From Nemopilema nomurai (taxonomy: Eukaryota; Cnidaria; Scyphozoa; Rhizostomeae; Rhizostomatidae), in the NCBI GenBank assembly GCA_003864495.1, contig ML133388.1, positions 1,798,738 to 1,862,737 of the forward strand: DNA of 64,000 nucleotides, read 5' to 3'. The stretch's first letter is position 1, and the number at the start of each line of letters is the position of its first letter. Below, one piece after another: positions 11,448 to 25,503 of this stretch. The notes below the pieces were generated by a model. It saw only the letters and a program-made list of their open reading frames with translations, was not told the origin of the DNA and did no database searches. Made by a program: the position numbers and the translations under genes.

Positions 11448-14400
11448 GTGGAACTTTTCTGCTTGCAAGGCAAATATTTGCGCGCTTTTCATGAAATTTC
11501 TTAACCATGTTTTGAAAGGACACATCATTTACATAAACAAAAGTTAATATTTGTTTTGTTTTATTGTCCCATTCCTTTTATTTACAGCGCTTGTGCCGTC
11601 TAAAAACCCAGTTCCTTATGATTGTTACAACTCAAATTCTTGCCTCACCCTCTTCCATCTTGTCTCAAACCTTCAGGTTGATTCATTATTTAGTTCAAAT
11701 AATTATCCTCTCTCCTACAATCTAGATTATCACCCTACCAATCTTTAATGATTTCCCAGTTTTTTCCCCATCCAAAGTCAAACCTTGCTAGGGGCGTCTT
11801 TGTTTGGTGATGTAACGTTTATGTTTTCAAATGTTCTCTAAAGACCGTCCTTTTTTCTTTACTGTCTTTCCATAAGCAAGACATATTCCTTGGCTCTGAT
11901 AAATCCTCTTCCATCCACGTTAAAAACACGAGTCACGAGATAAAATCCCAGCTTTTTAAGAATGCTCAGCCTTTTAAATACTGCTCAAAATCACTTCTGC
12001 CTTTAATGAGTAGCCTTTTAACGACCGTCAAGTACAGACCATCATAAGAATATTATGTATAGCAATCGATTTATATAAGGCTTAATGATCCTATATTACC
12101 AGAGTAACTTGTTAGTATCACCGTATCTTGTTACTTGCACCAGAGTACACTGGGCGCTTTCCTTTCTATGTAACCGTACTAGTACCGATGAGAGAAAAAG
12201 GTTAAGACAAAGAATTACGAAGAGTTGCCAGTTGTAATTGGAAACTCTAGAAGTCTTGCCAGCTCCTCTTCCTAGGAAGCCTTTAAGAAGACCACTGTTG
12301 CTCTCCTCGCATCTAAAATGCCCCCGTGCGCCGTTTTCTCCTTCTTGCCCGACTAGTCTTTGGCTGCGATAAACTTTTGCACGAATGACATTCCCATTAA
12401 GTACATTATTAAGCTTTTTCAGGCTTGAAATATAAGTAGTATGACGTCATCCGTTTCATAAAGATAATCACGTCAATTTGATTTATTTTATATTTGAAAA
12501 TTTTCCTAGGATTTTTCTCCGTTCCTCATATGTTAACTACTTTGTTTCTTTGAGGTTTTGTTGGACATGTCAGCTTTGTCTTGCATCAACAATTATCTTG
12601 AGTTATGGACTCTGCGACACACCCAGTCTCTGTCTCTTTCGAATCACCAACTGCTTTCTTGTGAGTTCTCCTGGAACCATCGTAATTGGATCAAAACATG
12701 TTTTTCTCCCTACAACTTCTCAAGATTAATTCGTACACTTCTTCAAACTCCATCCACATTTTCAAAAATGATCCACTTCTTCAAAAGCCATTCACTTTTC
12801 CTTGTTAAATGTCATTCACTTTTTCAACAGAAAAACCTCCTTAAAAGAAAGATATCAGTTGAAATCGTTCCGGTTCCTTCCCGGGCCAAGGGCTGATTAC
12901 CAAATTAAATCAAACTAGAGAAGGAAGAGTAGGTGAATTGGAACTAGTCTTTCGCAACCCCTAAAACCCCCAACACAATTGACCTTTTACGGGTCATTTC
13001 CTACTATTCGATGCCAAAAATGGCAGCACTAGGCTTTGTATTTTATCTATGCTTAGACCAAATGATGGAGAAAATCCGTATAAGCTCAGGACCGTGTAAG
13101 CTTCCGGACGGATCAGTTTTTCATTATAATCGAATGCGATGTTTCCGTCTGTATCTTTAGTTATTTACAGTTACTTTGACAGTTGCAAAGCGCTAAAGAA
13201 ACTTAATCTAGAAATAAACTGAGCTTGTGTTCTTTATCTTGCCTTGGAATTGACAAGCCAAGCTCATTAGCTATTTGATGTTAAGCGCAGGCTTGGCATC
13301 ATCTCGGGTCATCTCTTCAAGCGGAAAAGTTTCTAACTTAAAGATAGATTAATAAATTCATATTCAAATTTCGTTCTTCTGCATGGCTTTTAACTGATAG
13401 TTGGTATTGGGTTAAAATATCTATTCTTGATGATGCATTCTCCAAAAGGCAATTTCGCAAGAGATCTTATGAGCCAGTTTTGCGAGGCTATGTGCTCCAG
13501 GGTCCTGGCCAAGTGGCCATGTCAGATGCAAGTGCGTGGATTGCATCACTCATTTTAAGGGCAGTGATTTTTATAGCCGTGACTCCTTATAGGCAGATGC
13601 TTATCAAACTACCTAGGCTGTTCGCCGCAGTAGGAACCCGTCCAAAAAACACGAAAAATACAGCAACTCATTGTAAAAATATTTTTGTTCAAGGCAATCT
13701 AGATATTAAATGAGTTCTTGACAACGGAAGTGGCCTTCGCTTCGAAAATAACCTTTTCGCCTTGGTCAAACACGATTTTGAAAGATATTTACAGTTTGCC
13801 AAGGTAATAACATTCAGTGTACCCTTTCATAGTTCAGTGTCAATGCACTTGAAGAATCAGGCGATATCAAATTTCTGTCATCCTTTCAATTGATGTATAA
13901 CAGATTTTAGAATGATTGTTCTTCGATACGGGGTCTTATCAATTCCATGAGGTTTATCTAGCATGTGATGAAATAAGGACGCGATTGTATGAATTGTTCT
14001 TTCCATTGCAAGTAGTATATAAGCAGCTACAGACTACGGTGCTTTCAGTCAACAGACAACTCTGTGCTGCTTCATCAAGAAACCAAAGGTCTCTTCAAGC
14101 AATCCAGCGACTCAAAGGTTTGTTTTTACGCAATTTTTCTACTTCTTTAAGAAATTTTTTCTGCTTCTGCAATAAACTTTCTATGTTTTATTGAAGTTTT
14201 CTCAATTTTTCTATTCTATATTCTCTTCCTCTTACTTTTATGAACTCTACCTTTTTTATTTTTGATGTTCTTTATTCTGTGACACTTAACTTCCAGTTTT
14301 TAAATACGTTACCACTCCTTTTTATGTCTTTCTCTTCTTAACATATTATTCAAACCGTTGACTTCATTTCACATACCTATACTTTCTTCGGTATGAAATA

Positions 14401-14549
14401 TTATTGTCAAATTAATTATTAAGAAGCTATCGATAAATTAACTTGTTATTTAATTAGTAATCCTAATGAGATTAGAATGCCACTTTTGTCTGGTGCAATC
14501 CCGAATCCTCATTCGGAACACTCAAATGAACACGAGACGCAATTATTCT

Positions 14550-14583
14550 ATTAATTTTCAACGAACGAGAAATGAAAATTAAT
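14550..14583. repeat. Short perfect hairpin
   Basis: ATTAATTTTC at 14550-14559 is perfectly inverted as GAAAATTAAT at 14574-14583, with a 14-nt loop. It lies in AT-rich sequence and may be a chance palindrome. Confidence 0.5.
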
Positions 14584-17051
14584 TACCATTTCTACGAATG
14601 TATTGAAAAATAAGCGCAGTTTGTCAACAATCTCCATTATTAATATACCATTATTCATCACAACACATTTGTTCATTCGGCAAATAACGTCTTACACCTC
14701 CACAGACAAAGGTCTTTAGGGCCTGCAGTCGAATCCTTTGAGTGTAACTTGCAGCGGAGGCTCTAAATCGGATCCCTTTGTATCAAATATCCCTTGATAA
14801 TTACTCCCCTAATCTGGCCAGCTTCTATAACCATGGCATCGGACAAAAGCCCATCAGTGGATCGTTTAATTTTTCTAAAATTTTCTTAGTTGCTACTTGA
14901 TCGGCGTTTCCGTCAACTCTTTAGCTTAAACCCTGCTTTATAAATGTTGGTTTGCTTCACAATGGTGGGTAATCGAGGGAATAAATGGAAATTGTTGTTT
15001 TTCAATGAAAATGAATCGGCTATCTTGTCTACGCTGAGCTTCCTGCTCTTTGCAACAAAAGCCAGCTCGCGTTTCTCGTGAAACGGGGGATCAAATATGA
15101 CGGGGATTCAGTATTCATGACTGAAAAGACCATAGATTGTATGTTAAAAGTACTTTTTGCATTGCTGGTATCTGAGAGATGAAACAAGACAGAGCAACAC
15201 GAATCTTCTTGAGCAGAGGGCCTAAATATCACTCGCGATTAAGGCTTTCATTTCTTTCTCGCTACCAGCCTAGAAGTTTTTGGATTCTGATTGATAGAGA
15301 GCAGTATAGTGCGATCAGATTGCAATCGAATGACGCAAGAAAAGGCATACATTAACGCAGGAATCATTCAGATCAACTGACTAGACAAGTTAAACAATTT
15401 ATGAATAACGAATAATGTTTTTTTTGAGGATACGCAGAAACTGAACCTGGTCGAGCCGTCTGTTGCATTTGTACTTCCTTGATGTGCCAGAATTATTCAA
15501 AAACAGCAAACATTTGCGTAACTCCAGACAACTAGTTGTAATATTGCTTTGACACTTACAAAAGAATCAGGATAATGCACTAGAACGATAAATATAGGCT
15601 CCAGACAGTATCCTTGTTGTACCCCGCCGAAAAATGTTTGCACTTGCATTAATTCTTCTAACTTTCTTCCATGAAACAAATCAGGTTTTCTGTTGAAGCA
15701 AAAAAGTTTGGTTTCTTCCATGAATCTATTTGCGTATAGCTTCGTTTATAAAGATTTACACAAACAAAGTTGACCTTGGAATACAGACACATCATAGATG
15801 ATGACTTCTACAATTGAATTGAACTTTCAATTCAATATATGAACTAAATAAATATAAAGAATACTCGATAGACTAAAAACGAAACTGTTTATAAATCTTT
15901 GGCGCTTATTCAAGAGCAGTATTTGTCGCATCAATTTTCGTTGAAATCATTACTTCAAGCTTTCTCCTTGCCTTTAGCAACTATTTACGTTATACAGATA
16001 CTGGCCTATAACTTTGCCATTGAACTCCTCGTTGAAACAAATATGTTACGTGCTTTTTCCTAGCTTTGCAACCCAGACAAACTGGCAATAGTATTTATGA
16101 GGTTGTGCATTGGGAAACACTTCTATTATGCTATGCAAACCAGGCTTTTTTCTTTGTCAAAATGTTCTTTGAATTTTCATAATTTAAATAAACGAAACCA
16201 CAGACTTGATTGAGGTACTCCTAAAAGTTCTCAGAGATTTATTTTTCGTAAGCTGCAGGTCCTTTCAATTGCTGCATTTGCTTTAATTGAGTCTCGTCAG
16301 ATTTATTCAAAGACAATAATGAGCGTAAAAGCGCCGATAAAATTGCCTGCCTTGCCATTGATGCAGACTAAATCTCTGTACGAATAACTTCTCCAAAAGA
16401 TCACCTTTATTCCTAGTTTACGACTGTTGGCAATGTAAAATTGACGTAAAACGATCTTATGTAAAATTGGTTTTCGAAAAGATTTTGACTTGTGTTGGTT
16501 TTTTCGACCAATTGTGGTTATATATGGAGAGACAGAACTTAAATTTGGCTAACACGATGTTAGAGGTCCGGGGTTTTAACTTTAGGGGTATTTATGAAGC
16601 AATTTCCAATCAATAAACTGAGTTGTGCATTTGATGTCTCTGATATCCAAGGCATCTTACCTGTGTGGGAAGTTGAATGAGTGGATTCCCAGGCCTGCGC
16701 TTGTTTTTTCTGCGGTGGCCTTGAGATTTTGCTAGATATCGTTCCCGGATTTAAGCTGAGTGGTTGAGATGTAAATCAATTAAAACACGATTAAACGTTT
16801 ATAGACATCTCGAGAAAATTTTCAAAACTTCATAATTCCCTTATCGTGATAAATCGGATGATATGCAAGTGGATAAAGTGGACGGCGTTTGTTTACATAA
16901 ATGCGAATAAGCCCCCCGGAGGAACAACTAGCCACTGCATACACCGTCTTCCCACAAGCTTTTGTCAAGCGTGAGTTTTCTGCGGCGAGAAACTGAAGTT
17001 GTAGCCTGAAGAAATCACGTACCGAGAAGACATTCTTCCAGCTGATTTGTA

Positions 17052-17107
17052 ATGAGGGAGAAAATCATGGAGCATTTTGGAAATATGACCTCGAAGCTTC
17101 CCTGCCG
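17052..17107 (+). other. Possible first coding exon
   Basis: An ATG at 17052 opens MREKIMEHFGNMTSKLPC and meets a consensus donor, GTAAGG, at 17108. The upstream 150 bases are locally richer in GC than the surroundings. It could be an alternative 5' exon of a downstream gene such as Kv, but no partner exon was found. Confidence 0.2.
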
Positions 17108-20100
17108 GTAAGGAAATATCTGCATTTTGCACACCTAGATTTGTTTCATTTTAACTGACACAACGTTCGAGGCTATTTGTCATCATAAAACTAACAAGTG
17201 CCACGACTATCTTGAATACATCCTGGTGGCTTTGATTTTAATTACTGAACGTCCATCGCCTGTGAATCACAACGTATGTGTTCTGGAAACCACATTACAC
17301 TGATTTGAGGTGGAAATAAAAAGCAAAATTAGGCTACCAGCGAAGGATATATTTGAGGAAGGATTCAGTTGAGGCTCTCTGCTACTTGGTTTGGCTTTTC
17401 TCTGCTCTACGATCGCTATTTCTGTATTTTTTGACGGCCTATAGAAACCTACAACGCTTCTACGATCGGGGCCTTTTGCTTTTGCGCTTTGCTGAGGCCA
17501 AAACTAGTCGTTCGTCTAGACAATGCCAAGATCCGATTCGATGCCAAGATCTTGTTCTCTTCTTTCTGTTTTTCAAGGTTATTTTGGATATAGGAAAACC
17601 CGGCCAAGTTTTGGAATTAGCATAGAATTAGCAATTGGGATTTCTTCCTCCAATAAAGAATATGAATGAATGTAAATTTTTTCAGACGCAAAAAAGTGGA
17701 AAGCAATATATCTCTTTACACCGGGGTTAGAAGTGACCGTAAACACTTTGAGCCTGGGAATTCTGAGCCTGGGAATAAGAGGGTTACGCTTTGAGGATCA
17801 CAGACCCCCCATTCTCAACGCCCCCTCCCCCAACCCGAAAAGTTAGCCCTAAAACATTAAGACTGCAGACTCATGTATGGCGTGCACAAAGCATAACGTG
17901 TCCAAAAACAGTAAAACCTCTTAGTAGCGATTTGTTGTTTTGAGTGAGTGGAAAGTGTTGATGGCTTTTACGAAACCTCATCCAATTCTCGACAGGTCTG
18001 AATAGTAATCGAATAGTAGTATTACTCGTGTGAGTATAGCACAAAAGACAATCAATCCAAATGCCAATGACCTTCTCACTTCATATGATAATTCTTGATA
18101 AAAGTAAACAATTGATTCATTACGTACAATATATTGCGCAACAAGTATAGCGATCAACAATATTAAATGTTGACCATAGTTATTGGGAGGCAAAATAATT
18201 TTTTTCTTTTTAAAAGAAGATTTGGTAAAAAAGAATCTGAAAAGCCAATTTTCAATGACTTAAAGTGAAAACAAGTATATTATCTTGTAACCAAAATACC
18301 ATATTCTTTCTTTATCTAGGACCATTACAAAAACAATTTCAACTTTTTATGCACCAAAGCGGCCGAGTACTGCCATTTTAATCCTTAGTAACGAGTTTCC
18401 TACACTAGCCAAAATATTTCTTAACGTTATGGATTTACTACTATGTTGACAGAAGGAGCCCCCGTTTTTCTTATCCCAACATGGGCAACCGAAAAAATTT
18501 CATTTCGAATGCAATCATAGCAATAGCAATAGCAGGTTAATAACTGGTGTGACCCAATTGTATTACAGATTAGCCCCTCTCACCCCGGCATTGACCATTG
18601 ATACTACTTGGATACAGGGGTGGCTAGATAGTCTCCCAATGTCTCTTGGGGCAATTCATTTGCGGGCCACTACATAAGGCTCCATTCTAATACTCATCCA
18701 ATATGCTAGGGTATATATGTAGCCGCTTCTCTCTGGTTGCCTTGGTTATGGTTGGTCGTCATATCTTATCAGTTCAAAATAAGCACCGAAGCTTAACTTT
18801 GATCAACCCAAAAATTCTTCTTACCTAGCCACCTCTAAATCAGCAACAACACGCGCATTCAGCGAGACTTTCCTGGGAATCGAGGGTTTCCCTTTAGGAT
18901 CTCCCTACTTGAGCCTTGGCTTTCCACGAAGTCCCCCAATACCCCCCAAATATATTGTTAAGGGTACATCTTGTCACCTTGAAAGCACCTTGAATAAGCT
19001 TTTAAGAATATCACAAATTAAGCTTGCGATGATCGGAGAATCCCCGTCCATTGCTATAAGACGGAATTCAGGCATCGGTAACAATGCAAAATGGTAAGCC
19101 TTGTAGTAGAATTAGAAGGGGCACATCAGGAAAAGTACCTCAGTCTTTATCTCAGTCTCCGGCTACTACATCCTAGACGTAAAAGACATTGACTCTAGGG
19201 CTTCACTCCGTGGAGACATTTCGCCCACCCTAAGAACACTTCTATCCTTAAGCACTAAACAGGGGGCAGTCCCATCATTGCTTAAGTAGGGATGGGTGGT
19301 CGTAGTTTATTGTGCTGTGAAGGGTCATTATTACCCCCGTCCGCCTTCCTCTCCTACTCTCTCCAAGTAAATGCACTCGATGCATCAAGCACAGTCACAA
19401 ATTTCCCAGGAAGAGTGTTGCTGTTGTGGTGTTGATATCGATGTTGTTGTTGTTGTAGTTTTGCTGCTCGCTGTTGCAATTCTCGCTTGCTTCCAGTTGT
19501 CGCTGCGTTGATGTTGGGCTTAATCACGGCGACAGTTAATTTCGCTATAACTGACTTTATTCCTTGGATAAGCATAACATTAAGGTACAGCTAATTTGGT
19601 CCTCTCTTATGGTAACAAAGACCAGTACCAAGAGCTATGCACAGCAAAGATAACGCTCTTCAAATGTGTCTTTGTTGTACTCTCGTTCTGACGTCATAAG
19701 ACACCCAAAGTACTTCCCATCCCATTTTCCTACATGGATTAATGCACAAAGTAAAAGGCTTTCCGTTTCAAGAAGAATGCTTTATTTTCGTAACGACCTT
19801 TTGACCACTATTAGATCAACCGAAAGTGTAGGACGCAGGATTCCGATAGCATTTGGGTTCACTGAAGTATTCCAGCACAAGTGCTACTGTGGTTTTCTTT
19901 ACACACTCGCTACAAGGAAAGTTTAGGGATTGCCCTTTAAACAGTCTTGTGTTGATGCTACAAATAGTATTGAGAAAACACAGCATTAAATTAAGGAATT
20001 TTTAACAAAGTCTCATGTAAAATCTCATGTGATAGAGATTCACCCTGACTTCCTCTTTCTATCTATGCTTTACTTCAGTAAAGTCATGTTTATACTGTTA

Positions 20101-21094
20101 AATGTTGTGAATTCAGATTTTGCAAATGTGATTTCAAATTTTGCAAATGTTGTAAACCAGCTCTTGTGTCCGCATTTCATCCTTTTTGTTTTCAATATCT
20201 ACAAGTATCCCTGAGAAGAACAGCATTTGACGCATGCAACATGTCTGGTGGTACCAATAGTTTTTCGGTCCTTTAGATGCTTTGGGTAGCAGTCCTGATA
20301 CGCGTGTATGAATCAAACATTGGAAGCACGTATCATTTCTTGCAAGACGACCAATAAACAACTTCTAATTGCGCCCATTCCTCAAGTAGCAACTAGTTAA
20401 TGTGAATACTTTGATGTGATCTTAAAACAAGTTCGGCGCAAAGTAATAAATAAACAACAACAATAAATGGATGATAATTGAACGTTATTACCTAACAATG
20501 GTAGCCCCTACATTGCCCCATGGGGCCATGAAACAAAAGAGGGTCAGCATCATTATGAACGGAGCTCAGTCTCTTTCACTGCTCGTGAAAAAATCGAGCT
20601 TTTATTAAGACGCTTGTTTTTTGGCTAAACGAGTTTTTGTCTTAATCCGATTTTTTAATAATGCAGGAGTAATTTAACTAATGAGCATTGGAAGGATTCT
20701 GCCAAGTTTTGTTATGGCTATCAATTAGAAAATCTGCTAGCTTCGTTTAACATTTAATTTTAAGTGAACGCTGTCTGCAAAACTTCACTTGAAATAACAA
20801 TCGAGAAAGAGAAATTTCGTGAAAAAATTTGGCAACTATGCTCTCTAGCCAAGCTGAAAATTCCTCATTTTTACAGGCTTGTGCTAAGAACTTTTTAAAA
20901 GCCTCCGATTTTTCTTTGGAATTTTCATAGCTTGTCTAGCTGGTATTTTATTTTTTATGACACTGTTTATTTTATGTTACTTTTTATTTCTCTTTCTGCT
21001 TTGTTGAACTTACAACTTAAAAGCCTTTAAATACAAAATCCTTAGCAATAATAGTTTTTACTTGTCATTACTATTGTGATAAGTTTTATTTTTA

Positions 21095-21300
21095 TTGCAC
21101 TGTATAATTATCATAATTGCTATTATTGTTATCATTGTTATTATTATTGTTATTATTACTGTTGTTGTTGTGCTACTTTGAATTTGGTTACTACTACCAT
21201 TTTTATAATTCAATAATTTCTATTTTTATCGTCATTATTGTTATTATTATTATTTTTTGCTGTTATCGTTATTACTCTCATCATTTTCATCACTTTTATT
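21095..21300. repeat. TTATTG / TTA-rich low-complexity tract
   Basis: The plus strand is a run of imperfect TTATTG, TTATTA and TGTTGT units. The ORFs in it on both strands are poly-Leu or poly-Asn artefacts. Confidence 0.75.
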
Positions 21301-24300
21301 ATGATTGCTATTTTAAACATGTTTACTAAACATGAAATAGCAGAAAATATAACGATTGAATGACTTACTAGACCAACAATCTGGGCTTCTGTTCTCCTAA
21401 CAAAGGAAGGAAACATTAATGGTGTTAAGCTGTAACCTATTCCTCCAGGATATTGTGTTTGCTCGTGTGTTATTAAATAGTCTATTTAGATTTAACTTTC
21501 CAACAAAAACACCTAAGTACTCATACCTGGACCTAACGTGTGACACCTAAAAACATACTGCAGTCGGACTGTCCCGATATTATCACATACTGCAATCAGA
21601 CCAGCTTTCTTTCGAATACTTTACACGAGTATTGCCTGCACCAATGAATTGCTTAAGAAACAGTACCTTTCCACCATATAGCAGATTGCGTGAAAAGCTT
21701 TGGTATTTCACGTTAATCATAAACCATAAACGGCCTCGTTCTAGAATGGAGGTCATCTCCTGCTCATAGGCTCTAAACAGTAATTGTTACGCACAAGACA
21801 ATTCTATCACGTTGTTCCCACAATAACAAATACTGCTGTTAAATCTCTATTAAATCACCGGGTCCATTATTCAGGAACAACAGTCACTGTGACCTGTTGA
21901 GCCAGACTAGAATGTTTCCCCTTTTTCTATCTGCGGGTCAAACTACTTAAAACCGCTTTCCATTTTAATGAAAATGTTAAATCATCATAAAATCTTTTGC
22001 GCCATATTGGTCTGGCTTATTTAGGCCCACATGGCTAGAGCTAGGCCCAAACGCATATTGTGGTGTCAATCGATGAGTTGCAGCACCCTATACTTACCTC
22101 AATCCCCTTCTCCCGTCTTTGTTTAGTTTCATGACGAGGATTTCAATTATCAATTTGAAGAAATTGACGTAAAAAGTCCAGGATAAATTCTTATTAGGTT
22201 TTAGCTAGACTTTCCTCTTTGCTTAATAAGACAATAATGGTGCGTGCTACCAATCAGGCTGTTTTTACTGTGAGCAGTTTTCGTAAAAATTGAGATTTCG
22301 CCAAATTAGTTCTGGCTGTTGGTTCACAATGGTTGATAAAAAAGTATCCCAAATCGAGACAAGCTGCTGACGATCTGCCATCTTTTTAACTATTTTTACA
22401 GTCCATGCGTTCTCAACATTTTTAGCATAACGATATTTCTGAAAATGACCCAGCGTCCATTATGTGTCTGCAATGGAAAATCTGCAATGTGTTTGCCTGA
22501 AAGGCAGCACATGTCAAAAATAAACGGTGAATTCCGCTCTACGCTCCAACAAGCCCCGCCCTTTACATTAAAAACTAAGCTAAAAGTAAAATATTAATGA
22601 TGATCTAATCTTCAAATATAATGCTTTTCGCGCACAATATTCAAAAGGACTCAGCACAACTCGCAAAATTACTTTATTCGAATATTACTCTAATCCTTCA
22701 CACCACACTCCTAGCCAACACCAACCACCAAAAATAGTGTTTGAACCAATATCAAATATTGGATTCGGTGATACATAGCTGCTTAAAGTGTTAGGCATAG
22801 TTATTAAAATGAGGATTTGCAGACCCTGCTTGATATTCTGTTCAGTTGATGTTTTGCTAATGGATTCAGTCAAATAATATCTTGCTCTTACTTGGATCTG
22901 TCTTGTTTTCTTCATGATTCCCAAGTTGTCGCATCGATTTTTGGTACTTATGTTGCAGTCTTTGTGCACAGAACCAAAGCGTTTGAAAGTTGATCTCAGC
23001 GATGAGGAAGCGTGGTAAGGCCATATCAAGTCTTGTACCGGGCCCATTGAATTTTATTCATGCAAATCCAGATTTTTGTGATTGCAAGATAGAAGTTAGG
23101 TATACGTATTGGAGGTAGGCTTTTTCTACTTTGCAAAAGGAGTACACGTTGTCAATTAAGTAAGAAGTTATCAGCTGCTCTGAGAATCCAGCTTTCGACA
23201 CTTGAAACCGCGCATAATATCTGTTTCGAAAAGGCTTACTCAAAGACGAAAACCCTACCAACATTAATCAGGTCACATCGATAGAATCTTAGAACTTGAT
23301 ATTTTGAGATATTTCAAGTTGGCTTAGCCTGGCCTTGCATAAAGCAATTCAGTATTCGTGATTTATGGCATCATTTAACAACCAAAGCAAGGTTTTGTGC
23401 AAGCTGTCATAGCATTATAAACATGTCAAAGATCTGTATATTCACTTGCGAAGATTAGAGAATGAAAAACAGCCAAACTGAAAAGAACATAAAGACTTCC
23501 TAGGTTTCCACGCCCTGCTTACAAAAACCACAAAATGTGGTGGAAGGGTTTTTCTAAGTTACACCTTAAGCAGGTCTGGGTGAAATATGTGACTTTTGCC
23601 TGAGTCATCGTCTTTGTCAGGCATCATCATCATAAACAGTACCTTTGAGTGTAAACTTTGTCATTGTTTTGCAACAATATCGAGGCTTCTGTCTTACTTT
23701 GCCACTATAGTAGGCCAACATTATACTATATTTCTTTCCTTACCAGATTCAAAAACTGACCTTGGCCAACTTCACTTGTATTTAGCGCCAGTTTTGTTTG
23801 AAGCTATAGAGGCCATATATTTTTGCATTTTTCTAAAAATTTGCATGTTGCATATCAGTTGTTTGCAAAATACATTTTGTCCATCTTTCTAATAATCGAT
23901 CAAGCTCCTTTTACGAACCTCATAAGATCTAAGTAACGTCAACATTCTCTGTTGATATAGTAGTAGTGTCTAGACGACTTCTATCGAATAGATATATAGT
24001 AGTCAACACAACAAGCATAGTATGAAATCAGATAGGGTGTGTATTAGTTCTATCAAAAAAGCGCTAGTTAAAAGTTGTTTCAACGTCTTCTATCAAGTGT
24101 TTTCTACAGGTAGCTAAACTACATATGACAGATGCTTCTCAGTGTTGCAGACAGTAAATCAAGAATTCCTGTAATGTGATTCAAAAACTATAAGAAGGCT
24201 GATTGATATTAATGCTAATCAATACAAATATTTGTATACGTTTTCTATAAAATCAATGCTCTTTAAACTAACAAGCATCGAGAAGCAAGATATTTCGTCA

Positions 24301-24933
24301 TTGGTCTTTTATGCTAAGCAGCCCCCTTTTAACCAGTGCTTGGGCGTTGGTGGGTAGCCCTTAACACTGTCTATGGGCAATCACAAATCACATGAACACG
24401 TTGGAAAAATTGTGACAATTTTGTCACTTGTTTAAAATGAAAGCCTCGCCTTGCGATTATAATAACCCTATGGTTGACTTTTGGGTTCCCTATTTGTAGC
24501 AGGATAGTTTAGTAACCACGTGGTCATGTCAACATTCGATTGATAAGAGCTATCTTGACTACCAATTTAAATGACAAATAATCATCAGTTGGATTTCTAT
24601 TGTTTGATTTTAAGATACTGCAGGACTAAATATATATCCTTATAAGTCATAAGTCATCAAGAAAGCAATAATAAGCTTAATTTTAAGGTTTGATTAATCT
24701 CTAAAAGTGGATGTTTGGTTAGATCCTTTATCAATTTAATGGGTGCTTTTCGTGGTATATCCCATTTCGTCCATCTTTTTGTAAAATATCAATAAATAAT
24801 GAGATTGCTGCACCACACCAGCCTCCTTACACAATTGCAAAACTTGAAAGAGGGTTTACTAAACATCTTCCTTAATGCAGTCGATCAGTGCCCTGATATT
24901 AGCAAAGCCTTTACGAAACTTCGATAACGAATT

Positions 24934-25503
24934 ATGAGCATCTTCTCCGATGATTCTGAGCAATGTGGGCATGACGTCATCACCAGTGCTGCGCCAAACT
25001 CAAGTTGGTTAAAGTTTTCAATAGAGGTAAACAGGAATCTTCAATGTGTTAAACAAGTGTTCCTCTGCATGCTTTTCTATAGTGAAAGATGGTTACTGGA
25101 AAAGCATGGCAAAAATGCAACGCTCGATCAATTCTACCTTGATCCTCATTTAGTGTTCTCGTTGACAAAGAAAATCAACAAAGAAATTAAAATAAAATCG
25201 TTAAGGATTGTTGCGTTTCTTAATCAGGACCGGATTAGTTGCAAAGTAAAACCACTACTTCCATTACCAAAAACTATTACTTATGTTGCGTGGTTTGTGA
25301 TTGGAAAATCCGTTTACAGTCTGACGTACAGTAAAATTAATTTTTGGATCATCCAATTTTTTCCCCTTTATATGAAAACTCAAAATTATCTTTCAATCTT
25401 AGCAACATGGGTGGGAACGGCCTACGAGACAGAAAGCTTCACTTGCTTTCAAGCGACTGACTCTAAGTCACTAAAAGTCAACGTTGAGATAATGAACGCA
25501 TGA
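24934..25503 (+). other. Unrecognised 189-codon ORF
   Basis: This is the longest plus-strand ORF in the gene-poor region. It starts at an ATG and contains no motif I recognise. The middle is Lys-rich (KKINKEIKIKS) and is followed by hydrophobic stretches. A donor-like GTAAAC at 25026 sits inside it. The composition resembles the surrounding AT-rich DNA, so chance or a degraded transposon ORF is more likely than a gene. Confidence 0.15.

Noticed and set aside
13916..14194. Helix-rich plus-strand ORF ending near a GTTTGT donor
   Set aside because: It begins at a TTG right after an in-frame stop, and the only upstream acceptor would include that stop.
21117..21416. Poly-Leu and poly-Asn ORFs
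   Set aside because: Products of the TTATTG low-complexity tract.
22685..23264. Two minus-strand ORFs of 120 and 68 codons
   Set aside because: No motif recognised and no splice structure linking them; likely chance frames.
24934..25503. 189-codon ORF as a real gene
   Set aside because: No recognisable domain, composition like the surrounding DNA, and no convincing splice partner; listed only as an unrecognised ORF.
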